A stretch of DNA of 64,000 bases from CAVQZC01 sp963718315 (GTDB taxonomy: Bacteria; Actinomycetota; Thermoleophilia; Gaiellales; JAICJC01), in NCBI GenBank assembly GCA_963718315.1, contig CAVQZC010000012.1:310001-374000 (forward strand). Reading direction: 5' to 3'. Of the stretch, positions 36,201-45,159 are shown in pieces. Position numbers and translations under genes: made by a program. The notes beneath the pieces are model-generated. The model worked only from the letters and a program-made list of their open reading frames with translations, had not been told where the DNA came from and searched no databases. The stretch's first letter is position 1. Every line of letters begins with the position of its first letter.

Positions 36201-38097
36201 GCCAGGTCGAGACCACTTCCCCGCGCAGGGGCCAAGGGCAGAGCCTGCTCCGGCAGCCGAACATCATCTACGGCCTGATCGGGCTGGTCGTCGGCTACCT
36301 GATCGGCGACTGGATCGGCGGCCAGATGGCGCATCCGGTTCGACTTCGTCGCCGCAATGGACTACAACGACATCTCGGTCTTCCTGGGCTACATCCTGGG
36401 AACGATCGGGTACATCGCCGGCATCGGGTTCCTCAGCTACCCGTTCGCTCGCCTGCGCGGCGTCCCGCCGATCGCAGGAGCCGAAGACCGACACCGGGTG
36501 GAAGCGGTACCTGGGGCTGTCGGTCGACCACAAGGTGATCGGCCTGCAGTACCTGCTCGGGATCGGGGTGTTCTTCTTCATCGCAGGCCTGAACGCGATG
36601 CTGATCCGCACCGAGCTGCTGCAGCCCGCCCACCCGCTGTTCTCGCCCGGCCAGTACCTGACGATCGTCGGCCTGCACGGCTCGATGATGGTGATGATGG
36701 TGTCCAGCATCATCCTCGGCCCGTTCGGCCACTACCTGGTGCCGATCATGATCGGCACCAAGCGGATGGCCTTCCCGCGGATGGAGTCGCTGTCGTTCTG
36801 GCTGACGCCGCTGTCTGGCCTGGTCCTGCTGACCACGATGCAGTACGGCGGCTTCCCCACCGGGTGGACGGGCTACCCGTCGCTGGCAAACCAGGCCGAT
36901 GTCGGCATGGACGGCTACATCTTCGCGTTCGCCCTGATCGGGATGGCGATGATCCTGAACGCGGTCAACATGATCGCGACCATCCTCAACCACCGCGCGC
37001 CCGGCCTGACCTGGAACCGGCTGCCGATCTTCGTCTGGAGCATGCTGACGACCTCGGTGCTGATGCTGCTGGGCCCGCCGATGCTGCTGGCGGGCCTGCT
37101 GATGGAAGCGCTCGACCGCACCGCGTCGACGACGTTCTTCCTGGCGCCCAGCGGCGGGTCGCCGTTCCTGTTCCAGAACCTGTTCTGGTTCTTCGGGCAT
37201 CCCGAGGTCTACATCCTCGCCCTACCCGGGTTCGGGATCGTGCTGGAGATCCTGCCGGTGTTCGCCCGCAAGCCGCTGTGGGCCTACCGGCTCGCCGTGG
37301 CCGGGCTGGTCGGCGTCACGCTGCTCTCGTTCATGGTCTGGCAGCACCACCTGTTCGTGAGCGGCATCAACTCCGACCTGCGGCCGTTCTACATGTTCAC
37401 GACGGAGCTGATCTCGGTTCCCACGGGCTTCATCTTCATCGTCGGGATGGGAACGCTGTGGCGGGCCCGGATCCGCTACACGGTGCCGATGCTGTTCGCG
37501 CTGGCGTTCTTCTTCAACTTCCTGATCGGCGGCATCTCGGGCGTGTTCCTGTCCGACGTGCCGTCCGACGTGAGCCTGCACGGCAGCTACTTCGTGATGG
37601 CCCACTTCCACTACACCATCATGGGCGGCCTGATCTTCGCCTTCTTCGCCGGCCTCTACTACTGGCTGCCCAAGATGGCCGGGATCACGCTCAACGAGAC
37701 GCTGGCCAAGATCCACTTCTGGACGATGTTCGTGTTCTTCAACTCGACGTTCCTGCCGCTGTTCGCAGTCGGTATGCTGGGGATGCCGCGCCGCGTCTCG
37801 ACCTACGCGCCGAAGCTCCAGACCCTCAACGACTGGGTCTCGATCTCGGCCTACCTGCTGTTCTGCTCGATGCTGGTGTTCCTGGCGAACTTCGTGTGGT
37901 CGCTGTTCGTGGCGCGGAACCGCGCCGAGGCCAACCCCTGGCACTCGCGCGGCATCGAGTGGCAGCTGCCGACCCCGGTGCCGCTCGAGACCTACGAGCA
38001 GGTGCCGACGATCCTGGCCGGGCCGTACGAGTACGGCATCCCCAACGCGCAGCCGGTGATCCAGCTGGGCGGCCCCGCGACCATCGCCGGAGACTAG
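36197..38097 (+). CDS. ctaD: Cytochrome c oxidase subunit I with N-terminal two-helix extension; channel residues atypical
   Basis: A ~105-residue extension (RQPNIIYGLIGLVVGYLIGD; ISVFLGYILGTIGYIAGIGF) is joined across breaks near 36335 and 36485 to a full subunit I starting GLSVDHKVIGLQYLLG. Heme and CuB ligands are intact: His in IVGLHGSMMVMM, GHPEVYILALPGFG (His plus cross-link Tyr and Glu), WQHHLF, and both His in HFHYTIMGG. Canonical D-channel residues are replaced (PFGHYLVP; GTKRMAFPRMESL), as are K-channel ones (GFGIVLEIL; VPTGFIFI). It reduces O2 at the membrane; proton pumping is uncertain. Confidence 0.92.
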
Positions 38098-38104
38098 AGA
38101 CGCC

Positions 38105-38666
38105 ATGACCTCAGAACCCGAGATCCAGCTCGAAGCCCGAAACGCCGGCACCGTCGCACGGCTGATCGTCGCCGCAGACGTCTTTCTGTGGATGGGCTTC
38201 CTGTTTGCCTACTTCTACCTGCGCACCCTCAACAGCAACGGCGACTTCAACCCCCACGGGCCAGAACCCCTCCGGGACGATGGGCACGATCTCGCTCGTC
38301 GTCGCCGTCCTGTCAGCGGCGGCCGTGGCGGTCGCCGGCAACCGGATCAAGGCCGCCGGCTCGGCTGCGTACCGTGGCGCCGCCGGGATCGGGCTCCTCC
38401 TCCTGGTTGTGTTCCTGGTGCTCCAGGGCATCCAGCTCTTCGACCCCGGCTTTGCGCCGGCCAACGGCGGCGGCTTCGGGGCGGTGTTCATCGGCTTCAC
38501 GGCTGCGTACGTCGTGCACCTGGTCGGCGGGCTCTACTGGCTGGAGACGCTCGTCGTCCAGCGCGGCGGCCCCGCGGCGTCACAGGCGTCGTCGTTCGCG
38601 CTGGTGTGGTATTTCCTGGTGGCGGTGTTCGCCGTCTTCTGGCTCCTCTTCTACGTGGTGGCATAG
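38105..38666 (+). CDS. ctaE: Cytochrome c oxidase subunit III, frameshifted once
   Basis: Starts ATG 38105, 7 bp after ctaD. About 186 residues with five helices. VARLIVAADVFLWMGFLFAY then FYLRTLN opens the short-type subunit III; a break near 38263 precedes SGTMGTISLVVAVLSAAAVA. FIGFTAAYVVHLVGGLYWLE contains the conserved His region, and the last helix FALVWYFLVAVFAVFWLLFY ends the protein. Part of the oxidase operon. Confidence 0.85.
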
Positions 38667-38678
38667 AGCTTGATTCCC

Positions 38679-38795
38679 GTGATCCTCAGTCAAAACGACA
38701 CCTCGGCCGGCGGATGGATGACGCTGGTCCTGCCCGTGGGCTGCCTGCTGGTGGTCCTGATCTGGGGCTGGACGATGCGTCGTCGCGTCCCCTAG
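38679..38795 (+). CDS. Small single-helix membrane protein in the oxidase operon
   Basis: 38 codons from GTG 38679: VILSQNDTSAGGWMTLVLPV then GCLLVVLIWGWTMRRRVP. One membrane helix with a positively charged tail, lying between ctaE and ctaG with 12 and 4 bp gaps. A TTG at 38670 could add three residues. It resembles the tiny CcoQ/subunit-IV-like peptides of bacterial oxidases in size, topology and position only. Confidence 0.55.
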   Translation: MILSQNDTSAGGWMTLVLPVGCLLVVLIWGWTMRRRVP

Positions 38796-38799
38796 GCCG

Positions 38800-39582
38800 G
38801 TGAACCACCCATGGCAGCTGGTAGCAGACCCGGAGTGGGCGCTGGCGCTTGCGATCGCGGCGATCGACTACGCGATCGTCGTGCGCGTGTACGAGCGGCG
38901 CGGCGAGCGCGTGTCGACCCTGCGCCGGCTTGCGTTCGCGGGCGGGCTGCTGATCCTGGCGCTGGCGCTGTTCTCGCCGATCGAGTACCTGGCGCTGCAC
39001 TCGATGCTCAGCTTCCATCTGCTCCAGAACGTGATGCTCGGCGACTGGGCGCCACCCTTGCTCCTGCTCGGGCTGACGCCGGCGATGGCGTACGCGGCGG
39101 CGCTCGCGACGCTGGGTCGGGGTGCTGACGCGGCCCGTCGTGGCCCTGTGCGCATGGCTCTGGGGTCTGGTATGTGACCCATCTGCCGTTCTTCTACGAC
39201 TTCGCGCTGACCCACTACTGGGCCCTCGGCTTCGAGCACGTGGCGTTCGTCGTCAGCGGGCTCATGTTCTGGTGGCCGGAGATCGTGCGACGGCGTGCTG
39301 ACCGCCCCTCAGAAGGTCGCCTACCTGGGCGTCGCCCTGATTGCGATCACGCCGCTCGACCTGCTCGTCTACCTGGCGCACCATCCCCTCTACTCCTTCT
39401 ACGAGCACACCACCAAGCTGGGCTCGATCAGCGCCCTCGCCGACCAGCAGATCGCCGGTGTCGGGATGGCGTTCGAGGCCAACACCCTGCTCATGGTCGT
39501 GATCGTCGTGGCACTCTTCCGTATGCTGTCGGACGAGATCGATCAACCGGCCGGGGGGCGGCCAGGGAGTGTGAGCGCGTGA
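38800..39582 (+). CDS. ctaG: Cytochrome c oxidase assembly protein CtaG (caa3 type), frameshifted
   Basis: GTG start at 38800 (NHPWQLVADPEWALALAIAA). About seven helices. LALFSPIEYLALHSMLSFHL, LQNVMLGDWAPPLLLLGL and, after breaks near 39110, THLPFFYDFALTHYWALGFE then HVAFVVSGLMFWWPEIV match caa3-type CtaG; the histidines probably handle copper. Another break near 39293 leads to GVALIAITPLDLLVYLAHHP and DQQIAGVGMAFEANTLLMVV. The stop overlaps the SCO-like gene start (GTGA). Confidence 0.85.
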
Positions 39583-40250
39583 ACCGGGTGGTGCTGGCAG
39601 GTGTCGCGGTGGTGGCTGGCGCAGCCGCAGTCGGCGCTGCCGCGGGCCTTGCGGGTCGCGGCGAATCCGCCACCACGCCGAGCACCAGCTCTCCCATGCA
39701 GCCGACAACCGGTCTGCGCGCCGACGCCGTCTGGCCCGCCGGAAAGCGCCCTGCGCCCACCTTCACGCTTCGCGACCAGAACGGGCGCTCCGTCTCGCTG
39801 CACTCGCTCGATCAGCGCCCGATCCTGCTCACGTTCCTCGACTCACGCTGCAAGAACCAGTGCCCGATCGAGGGCCGGCAGCTCGCCGACGCCGTTCACC
39901 GCCTCCACGGCGCACAACCTCCTGCGATCGTCGTCGTCGGGGTCAACCCGCTTCAGGACACACCCGCCAGCGAGCATGCCTTTGCCAAGGAGCAGGGGTG
40001 GAGCAACCTGCCCTGGTACTGGCTCAGCGGCACCCGGGCGGCGCTGACACCGGTCTGGAAGAAGTACGGCATCCAGGTGATCACGAAGCGCTACATCGTC
40101 CCCGGCTCCAAGCCGGTGATCAACGTGACCCACACCATCGCCGTCTACCTGGTCGACCGCAGCGGCAACGAGCGTGCAGCCTTCCTGCCGCCGCTGGTGC
40201 CGGCGGAGGTCGCCAGTGACGTCCGCACGCTGGAGGGCGCCGGTGCCTGA
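39579..40250 (+). CDS. SCO1/SenC-type thioredoxin-fold copper chaperone
   Basis: 223 residues from GTG 39579, intact. An N-terminal anchor (VVLAGVAVVAGAAAVGAAAG) leads to the fold PAPTFTLRDQNGRSVSLHSL. The SCO copper motif Cys-x3-Cys is in DSRCKNQCPIEG and the distal His in VTHTIAVYLVD. VVVGVNPLQDTP and WYWLSGTRAALTPVWKKYGI fit the family. It likely delivers copper or thiol reduction for CuA of subunit II. The 3' end overlaps the heme O synthase gene by 8 bp. Confidence 0.88.
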   Translation: MNRVVLAGVAVVAGAAAVGAAAGLAGRGESATTPSTSSPMQPTTGLRADAVWPAGKRPAPTFTLRDQNGRSVSLHSLDQRPILLTFLDSRCKNQCPIEGRQLADAVHRLHGAQPPAIVVVGVNPLQDTPASEHAFAKEQGWSNLPWYWLSGTRAALTPVWKKYGIQVITKRYIVPGSKPVINVTHTIAVYLVDRSGNERAAFLPPLVPAEVASDVRTLEGAGA

Positions 40251-41472
40251 CGCCGTCAAGCCGGAGACGCGGCCCGGACCCTGGCTGGTGGCCGTCGCGG
40301 CAACCGCGACCCTGACCTGCGCGCTGGTGGTGTTCGCCGGAGCGCTGCACCTCGACATCGCCCACCGCGCGCTGGCGCTGGTGGCCCTTCCCCAGCTGGT
40401 TGCGCTCGCGCTGGCGGCCCGCATTGCGCACCCGGCACTGCGCTGGCCGGCGTACGCCGCCCTGGCGCTGTTCCTGCTCGAAAGCGCGATCGGCGCCATC
40501 GTCTCGCTGGAGGGCGGCACCGCGTCCGGCGTCCTGCACACCGGCATCGCTGCGTTTGCGCTGGCCGCCTGTGCCCTCTGCCTGACGGCCTGCCTGCGCG
40601 GCGCGCCGGTACCGCGCGCGCCCTGGCGCGACTACCTGACGCTGACCAAGCCGCGGATCATGACGCTGCTGCTGCTCACCGGAGCCTGCGGCATGATCAT
40701 CGGCCACGGGGGCCTCCCCAACGGCGTGCTGTTCGTGGAGGCGATGTTCGGCCTGGCGCTGGCCTGCGGCGGCGCGAGCGCGATGAACCATCTCCTCGAC
40801 GCCGACATCGACCGCCAGATGACGCGGACGGCGACCCGGCCGGTCGCCTCGGGCCGGGTGGCGCCCTCACGAGCGCTCGAGTTCGGGCTGGCGCTGTCGG
40901 CCGCCTCGTTCGCCCTGCTGGCCGTGGCCGTGAACCCGCTCGCCGCCGTGCTCGCCCTGGCGGGCAACCTGTTCTACGTGATCGTCTACACCCGCTACCT
41001 GAAGCGCTCGACCACCCAGAACATCGTCATCGGCGGCGCGGCCGGCGCGGTCCCGCCGCTGGTCGGGTGGGCGGCGGCGACTGGCCGCCTCGACCTCGCC
41101 GCCGGCCTGCTGTTCCTGATCGTGTTCCTGTGGACGCCGCCTCACTTCTGGGCGCTGGCTCTGCTGATCCGCAAGGACTACGAGGACGCCGGGGTGCCGA
41201 TGCTGCCGGTCGTGCGAGGCGCGCGGGTGGCCGCGAACCAGATCCTGATCTACTCGCTGGTGCTGGTGGCCGCCACGTTCGTCCCGGTCGGCGTGTCGGC
41301 CTGGGGCCTCGTCTACGCGATCTCGGCCGCTGCGCTGGGGGCGTGGTTCATCTGGCTCGCCTGGCGGCTGCGGCAGGATCCCTCGCACGCCCGATCGGCG
41401 ACCCTGTTCCACTTCTCGCTGCTGTACCTGGCGCTGCTCTTCGTCGCAGCCGCTGTCTCGGTATCAATCTGA
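40243..41472 (+). CDS. ctaB: Heme O synthase (protoheme IX farnesyltransferase) with N-terminal CtaA-like half domain
   Basis: 409 residues from GTG 40243. Residues ~10-115 form four helices with GALHLDIAHRALAL and GVLHTGIAAFALA, His placement like one half of heme A synthase CtaA. The UbiA part starts LTLTKPRIMTLLLLTGACGM; prenyl-diphosphate motifs are NHLLDADIDRQMTRTATRP and YTRYLKRSTTQNIVIGGAAG, and FLWTPPHFWALAL follows. It farnesylates heme B to heme O for the oxidase. The fused four-helix bundle is too short to be a complete heme A synthase. Confidence 0.9.
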   Translation: MPDAVKPETRPGPWLVAVAATATLTCALVVFAGALHLDIAHRALALVALPQLVALALAARIAHPALRWPAYAALALFLLESAIGAIVSLEGGTASGVLHTGIAAFALAACALCLTACLRGAPVPRAPWRDYLTLTKPRIMTLLLLTGACGMIIGHGGLPNGVLFVEAMFGLALACGGASAMNHLLDADIDRQMTRTATRPVASGRVAPSRALEFGLALSAASFALLAVAVNPLAAVLALAGNLFYVIVYTRYLKRSTTQNIVIGGAAGAVPPLVGWAAATGRLDLAAGLLFLIVFLWTPPHFWALALLIRKDYEDAGVPMLPVVRGARVAANQILIYSLVLVAATFVPVGVSAWGLVYAISAAALGAWFIWLAWRLRQDPSHARSATLFHFSLLYLALLFVAAAVSVSI

Positions 41473-41492
41473 CCCGATCTAGGGTGTCGGTT

Positions 41493-42476
41493 GTGAGCGC
41501 CGCTGCGGCAGTCGAGGTCCGGGAGATCGTCAAGCGCTACCCCAAAGCCACCGTGAACGCGGTGGACGGGGTCAGCTTCACGGTGGCGTCGGGAGAGGTC
41601 TTCGGCCTGCTGGGGCCGAACGGCGCGGGCAAGACGACGACCATCGGCATCCTGACAACGCGGGTCAAGCTGACCTCGGGCACCGGGCTGGTGGCCGGGG
41701 TCGACGTCGCCCGCAACCCGGTGCACGCCCGCAGCCAACTCGCGGTGGTGCCGCAGCGCAACAACCTCGACCGTTCGCTCTCGATCCGCCAGAACCTGCT
41801 GTTCCACGCCGGCTACCACGGCGTCCCCCGGCACGACCGGGCCGCCCGCGCCGACGAGCTGCTGAAGATGTTCGGCCTCACCGAGCGCGCTGACGACAAG
41901 GTCGACTTCGTGTCGGGTGGCCAGGCCCAGCGGATCATGATCGCCCGCGCCCTGATGCACACGCCCAAGGTGCTCTTCCTGGACGAGCCGACCACCGGGC
42001 TCGACCCGGCCGCCCGGCTGTTCGTGTGGGACCGCGTCCGCGACCTCCGCGAGCAAGGCGTGACGGTCGTGATCACGACGCATTCGATGGAGGAGGCGAC
42101 GGCGCTCGCCGACCGGGTGGGCATCATGGATCACGGGCACCTGCTCGCCCTGGACACGCCTCAGGCACTGACCCGCAGCCTCCCCGGCAGCACCACGCTC
42201 GACCTTGTCACCTCGAGCAGCAACGGTGACGGCGACGGCGCCGCCGAGCTCGAGGCGCTGGCACGGCTGTCCGGCGTCGAGAAGGTGGAGCGTGTGGCCG
42301 ACAGCGCCCCCGGAACCGTTCGCGTCCGCGTCTACGTCACGGGCGAGGCGCCGATGATGGTCGCCCCTGTGGCCACCACCCTGGCCGAGCTCGGCATCAG
42401 CCTGAACGACGTCCGCCTCGGCGAGCCAAGCCTGGAGGACGTGTTCATCAGCCTCACCGGGCGGGCGCTGCGGTGA
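41493..42476 (+). CDS. ABC exporter ATP-binding protein (DrrA-like)
   Basis: 327 residues from GTG 41493, intact. Walker A GLLGPNGAGKTTTIGIL, Q-loop VVPQRNNLDRSLSIRQNL, signature VSGGQAQRIMIARALMHTP, Walker B VLFLDEPTTGLDP and switch VVITTHSMEEATALADRVGI. The C-terminal part (SGVEKVERVADSAPGTVRVR; EPSLEDVFISLTG) is the DrrA-type regulatory tail. It overlaps the permease gene by GTGA. Probably a lipid, drug or polysaccharide exporter; unlinked functionally to the oxidase genes as far as visible. Confidence 0.9.
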   Translation: MSAAAAVEVREIVKRYPKATVNAVDGVSFTVASGEVFGLLGPNGAGKTTTIGILTTRVKLTSGTGLVAGVDVARNPVHARSQLAVVPQRNNLDRSLSIRQNLLFHAGYHGVPRHDRAARADELLKMFGLTERADDKVDFVSGGQAQRIMIARALMHTPKVLFLDEPTTGLDPAARLFVWDRVRDLREQGVTVVITTHSMEEATALADRVGIMDHGHLLALDTPQALTRSLPGSTTLDLVTSSSNGDGDGAAELEALARLSGVEKVERVADSAPGTVRVRVYVTGEAPMMVAPVATTLAELGISLNDVRLGEPSLEDVFISLTGRALR

Positions 42477-43273
42477 GCGCTCCGGCCGCGACCGCACGCA
42501 CCACCGGCCCTGCCAGCGTGTTCCTGGCAGTGCTCTGGCGCGATATCTTCGTCACCGGCCGGGAGCTCCCGATCTTCCTGATCCAGGTCATCCTGCAGCC
42601 GCTGTTCCTGCTGTTCGTGTTCGGCAAGGTGCTCTCGGAGCTGGGCTACACGCAGCCCGGCTACTCCCAGCTGCTCTTCCCCGGTGTGGTCTCGCTGACC
42701 GCGATCCTGACGGCGCTGCAGAGCACCGCGCTGCCACTGGTGATCGAGTTCAGCTTCACCAAGGAGATCGAGGACCGGCTGCTGGCGCCCATGCCGACGG
42801 CGCTGGTCGCGGTCGAGAAGATGGTCTTCGCCGCCATCCGGGCGATCATCGCGGCGCTCGTCATGTTCCCGATCGGGGTGATCATCCTCGGTTCGGTGCC
42901 CTGGCACGCCGGCGCCGCTCCGATGTTCATCGTCACCCTGATCCTGGGGACGCTGACCGGCGCCGCCATGGGCCTGGTGCTGGGCACCGCCGTGCCCCCG
43001 AACCGGATCAACGTCATGTTCACGCTGGTGCTGACGCCGCTCCTGTTCACCGGCTGCGTCCAGTACCCATGGCCCTCGCTCGACCACCTCCGCTGGTTCC
43101 AGATCGTCACCCTGTTCAACCCGATGACGTACATCAGCGAGGGCATGCGCGGCGCGATGGTGCCGAGCGTCCCGCACATCCGCCCGGAGATCTGCCTGCT
43201 GGCGCTGGTCGCCGCCCTCGGCATCTTCAGCTCGATCGGAATCCGCGGGTTCATCCGGCGCGCCATCGATTAG
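42473..43273 (+). CDS. ABC-2 type transporter permease
   Basis: 266 residues, GTG start at 42473 overlapping the ATPase stop. Six helices; an N-terminal amphipathic segment FLAVLWRDIFVTGRELPIFL and the ABC-2 signature FTGCVQYPWPSLDHLRWFQI then VTLFNPMTYISEGMRGAM are typical of DrrB-like permeases. KEIEDRLLAPMPTALVAVEK is the conserved cytoplasmic loop. Forms the exporter with the preceding ATPase. Confidence 0.9.
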   Translation: MSAPAATARTTGPASVFLAVLWRDIFVTGRELPIFLIQVILQPLFLLFVFGKVLSELGYTQPGYSQLLFPGVVSLTAILTALQSTALPLVIEFSFTKEIEDRLLAPMPTALVAVEKMVFAAIRAIIAALVMFPIGVIILGSVPWHAGAAPMFIVTLILGTLTGAAMGLVLGTAVPPNRINVMFTLVLTPLLFTGCVQYPWPSLDHLRWFQIVTLFNPMTYISEGMRGAMVPSVPHIRPEICLLALVAALGIFSSIGIRGFIRRAID

Positions 43274-43278
43274 AGTGA

Positions 43279-43662
43279 ATGGCCATGAACCCCCTGGAAC
43301 AACCAATGCCCGATGCCCATCACACCGAGGTCGGCGGCGTTGCCATCGACGAGGTCGAGGCCGGCGCGGGCCACGTCAAGCGGATCGTCTACCCGCCCGG
43401 CTGGCACTGGAAGACGCACATGCAGCCGGTGACGGGCGGCGACTTCTGCCAGCACGGCCACGTCGGCATGCTGGTGCAGGGTGCGATGACGGTGGAGTAC
43501 GCCGACGGCTGCCGCGAGCAGTACCGGGCGCCGGCCGTGCTCGCCATCCCGCCCGGCCACGACGGCTGGGTGGACGGTGGCGACGCCGCAATCCTGATCC
43601 AGTACGACTGCGGCCCCGAGACGGTCAGCCGGCTGGGGCTGCCGGCCGAGCACTCGCACTGA
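43279..43662 (+). CDS. Cupin domain protein
   Basis: 127 residues, intact. A single beta-barrel cupin: GWHWKTHMQPVTGGDFCQHG, HVGMLVQGAMTVEYADG (motif 1 with His residues) and PAVLAIPPGHDGWVDGG (motif 2 His). Metal binding is likely but the role is unknown. It starts 5 bp after the exporter permease and converges on the membrane protein gene ending at 43668. Confidence 0.8.
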   Translation: MAMNPLEQPMPDAHHTEVGGVAIDEVEAGAGHVKRIVYPPGWHWKTHMQPVTGGDFCQHGHVGMLVQGAMTVEYADGCREQYRAPAVLAIPPGHDGWVDGGDAAILIQYDCGPETVSRLGLPAEHSH

Positions 43663-43667
43663 GCGGT

Positions 43668-44370
43668 TCAACGCAGGATGTTGACCGCCCGGGCAGCGGC
43701 CAGCAGGATCGTCACCGACGAGGCCGACGACTCCATCAGCATCAGCAGCTTGGCCGTGCGGGTGAGGGGCATCGCGTCGGTAGGGCTGAACGCGATCGAG
43801 TTCGTGAACGAGACGTACATGTAGTCGACTAGCTCCGGGCGCCAGCCGGGCGCCGCCAGGTCGGGGTTCTCCATCTGTGGGAACTGGAAGTCGGGCGACG
43901 GCGGATTGGGCTCCAGCCTCCGAACAGGGCCGCCCCGATCGAAGGCCCAGTACCAGAGCCCGAACGTGACCACGTTGGTCGACCAGACAACGCCGGCCTT
44001 CATCAGCAGCTGAGCTCCGCTCGTCTCGTGCCCTGTGACCAGCGAGGCGATCAACGCCAGCAGCCCCAGGCCGTTGACGACGCTGATGACGCCGAGCAGC
44101 GTCAGCGACGCCTTTCTGCGCAGCCCCATTTGCTCGAGCTGCGTGCGGCCGGACTCGGTGGCGAGCGGGATCAGCAGCAGGATCTCGGGCACGATCGCAC
44201 CCAGCCAGATCCACCACGGAAGCTTCCACAGGTGCCAGTCCTCGCGCTTGCTGATCACGGCCAGCACGGCCTGGAGGACGATGACCAGGATGACGGCGGG
44301 GGCGGCCTCCCAGCGCGACTCGCGCTCCTCCTCGCGCAGGTCGGTATCGGTGAGGTCGGGCTTGGACTTA
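43668..44370 (-). CDS. Membrane protein with degenerate ion-channel-like pore loop; start uncertain
   Basis: Reading from ATG 44267 (MLAVISKREDWHLWKLPWWI) gives 199 residues, but the frame stays coding-like upstream to ~44370 and supplies the missing first half of helix 1 (AAPAVILVIVLQAVLAVISK), with no clear start codon. Helices: WLGAIVPEILLLIPLA, LTLLGVISVVNGLGLLALIA, LLMKAGVVWSTNVVTFGLWY. The end has YMYVSFTNSIAFSPTDAMPL then TRTAKLLMLMESSASSVTIL, which looks like a two-helix channel pore whose filter is not the potassium TxGYGD. I cannot assign a named family with confidence. Confidence 0.6.
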
Positions 44371-45012
44371 GTCGCCGCTCGACCCGCCCACCGCAGCAGC
44401 CGCGTTCAGCGCCGATACCACCTCGTCGCTGGTCATCGGTTGCGAGAACATCGGGTAGTCGCGGGCGGTCGCGACCTGCTGCTCCTCGTCGCTGGTGGCG
44501 GCGGTGCAGTCGGTCAGCGTGATCACGTCGTAGCCCTTCTCATACGCGGTGCGCATGGTCGACTCGACGCAGCAGTTGGTCAGGAAGCCGCCCAGGATCA
44601 CGGTCTCCACCTCGCGGCTGCGGAGGATGAAGTCGAGGTTGGTGGTGGCGAAGGTGTCGAGGCCACGCTTGCCCTCTACGACGATGTCGCCTTCCTGAGG
44701 CGCCATCTGGTCGCAGATCTCCGCGCCCCAGGTTCCCTTCACGAAGGCGTTCGAGTCGATCACGCCCTTGAGGATCCCGTACACCTTCTTCGGGTCGCCC
44801 AGCTCGCCGTACCCGGGGGCGAACGTGATCGGCGCGTGGATGACGGTGGCTCCCGCGCGACGCGCTTCCTCGACCACCTTGCGGGTGTTCTCCAGCATGC
44901 CGCTCTCGTCCATCACGCCCTTCACCGCTCCGTGGAGCGCTCCTCCGTCGCTGGTGAAGTCGTTCTGGTACTCGATCAGGACGACTGCGGTGGTCTGCGG
45001 GTCGACATCCAT
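44368..45012 (-). CDS. Isochorismatase-family cysteine hydrolase
   Basis: Intact 214 residues from ATG 45012. The catalytic triad is visible: Asp in VVLIEYQNDFTS, Lys in VVEGKRGLDTF and Cys in LGGFLTNCCVESTMRTAYEK. The cis-peptide region precedes the Cys. Members hydrolyse isochorismate, nicotinamide, ureidoacrylate or biuret-type amides; the substrate here is not evident. A 132-bp divergent gap separates it from sthA. Confidence 0.88.
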   Translation of the reverse strand: MDVDPQTTAVVLIEYQNDFTSDGGALHGAVKGVMDESGMLENTRKVVEEARRAGATVIHAPITFAPGYGELGDPKKVYGILKGVIDSNAFVKGTWGAEICDQMAPQEGDIVVEGKRGLDTFATTNLDFILRSREVETVILGGFLTNCCVESTMRTAYEKGYDVITLTDCTAATSDEEQQVATARDYPMFSQPMTSDEVVSALNAAAAVGGSSGD

Positions 45013-45105
45013 CGTGCACCTCGCCTCGAGTCGTTGTCCGGCGCCGCGCAGGCAGCCGCTCGGCTCATACTCTATCCGCCTGGTGAAGGCTCGCCCGCGC
45101 CCCTG

Positions 45106-45132
45106 TTGAAATCACTTCCACGGGATTAGACT
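45106..45132 (+). promoter_or_regulatory. Weak promoter candidate for sthA
   Basis: TTGAAA (45106-45111) and TAGACT (45127-45132) are separated by 15 bp, shorter than ideal. The predicted start (~45139) lies just before the sthA ribosome site. Tentative. Confidence 0.3.
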
Positions 45133-45159
45133 CACTCCCCCAGGATGAGAGAGGGGCAG

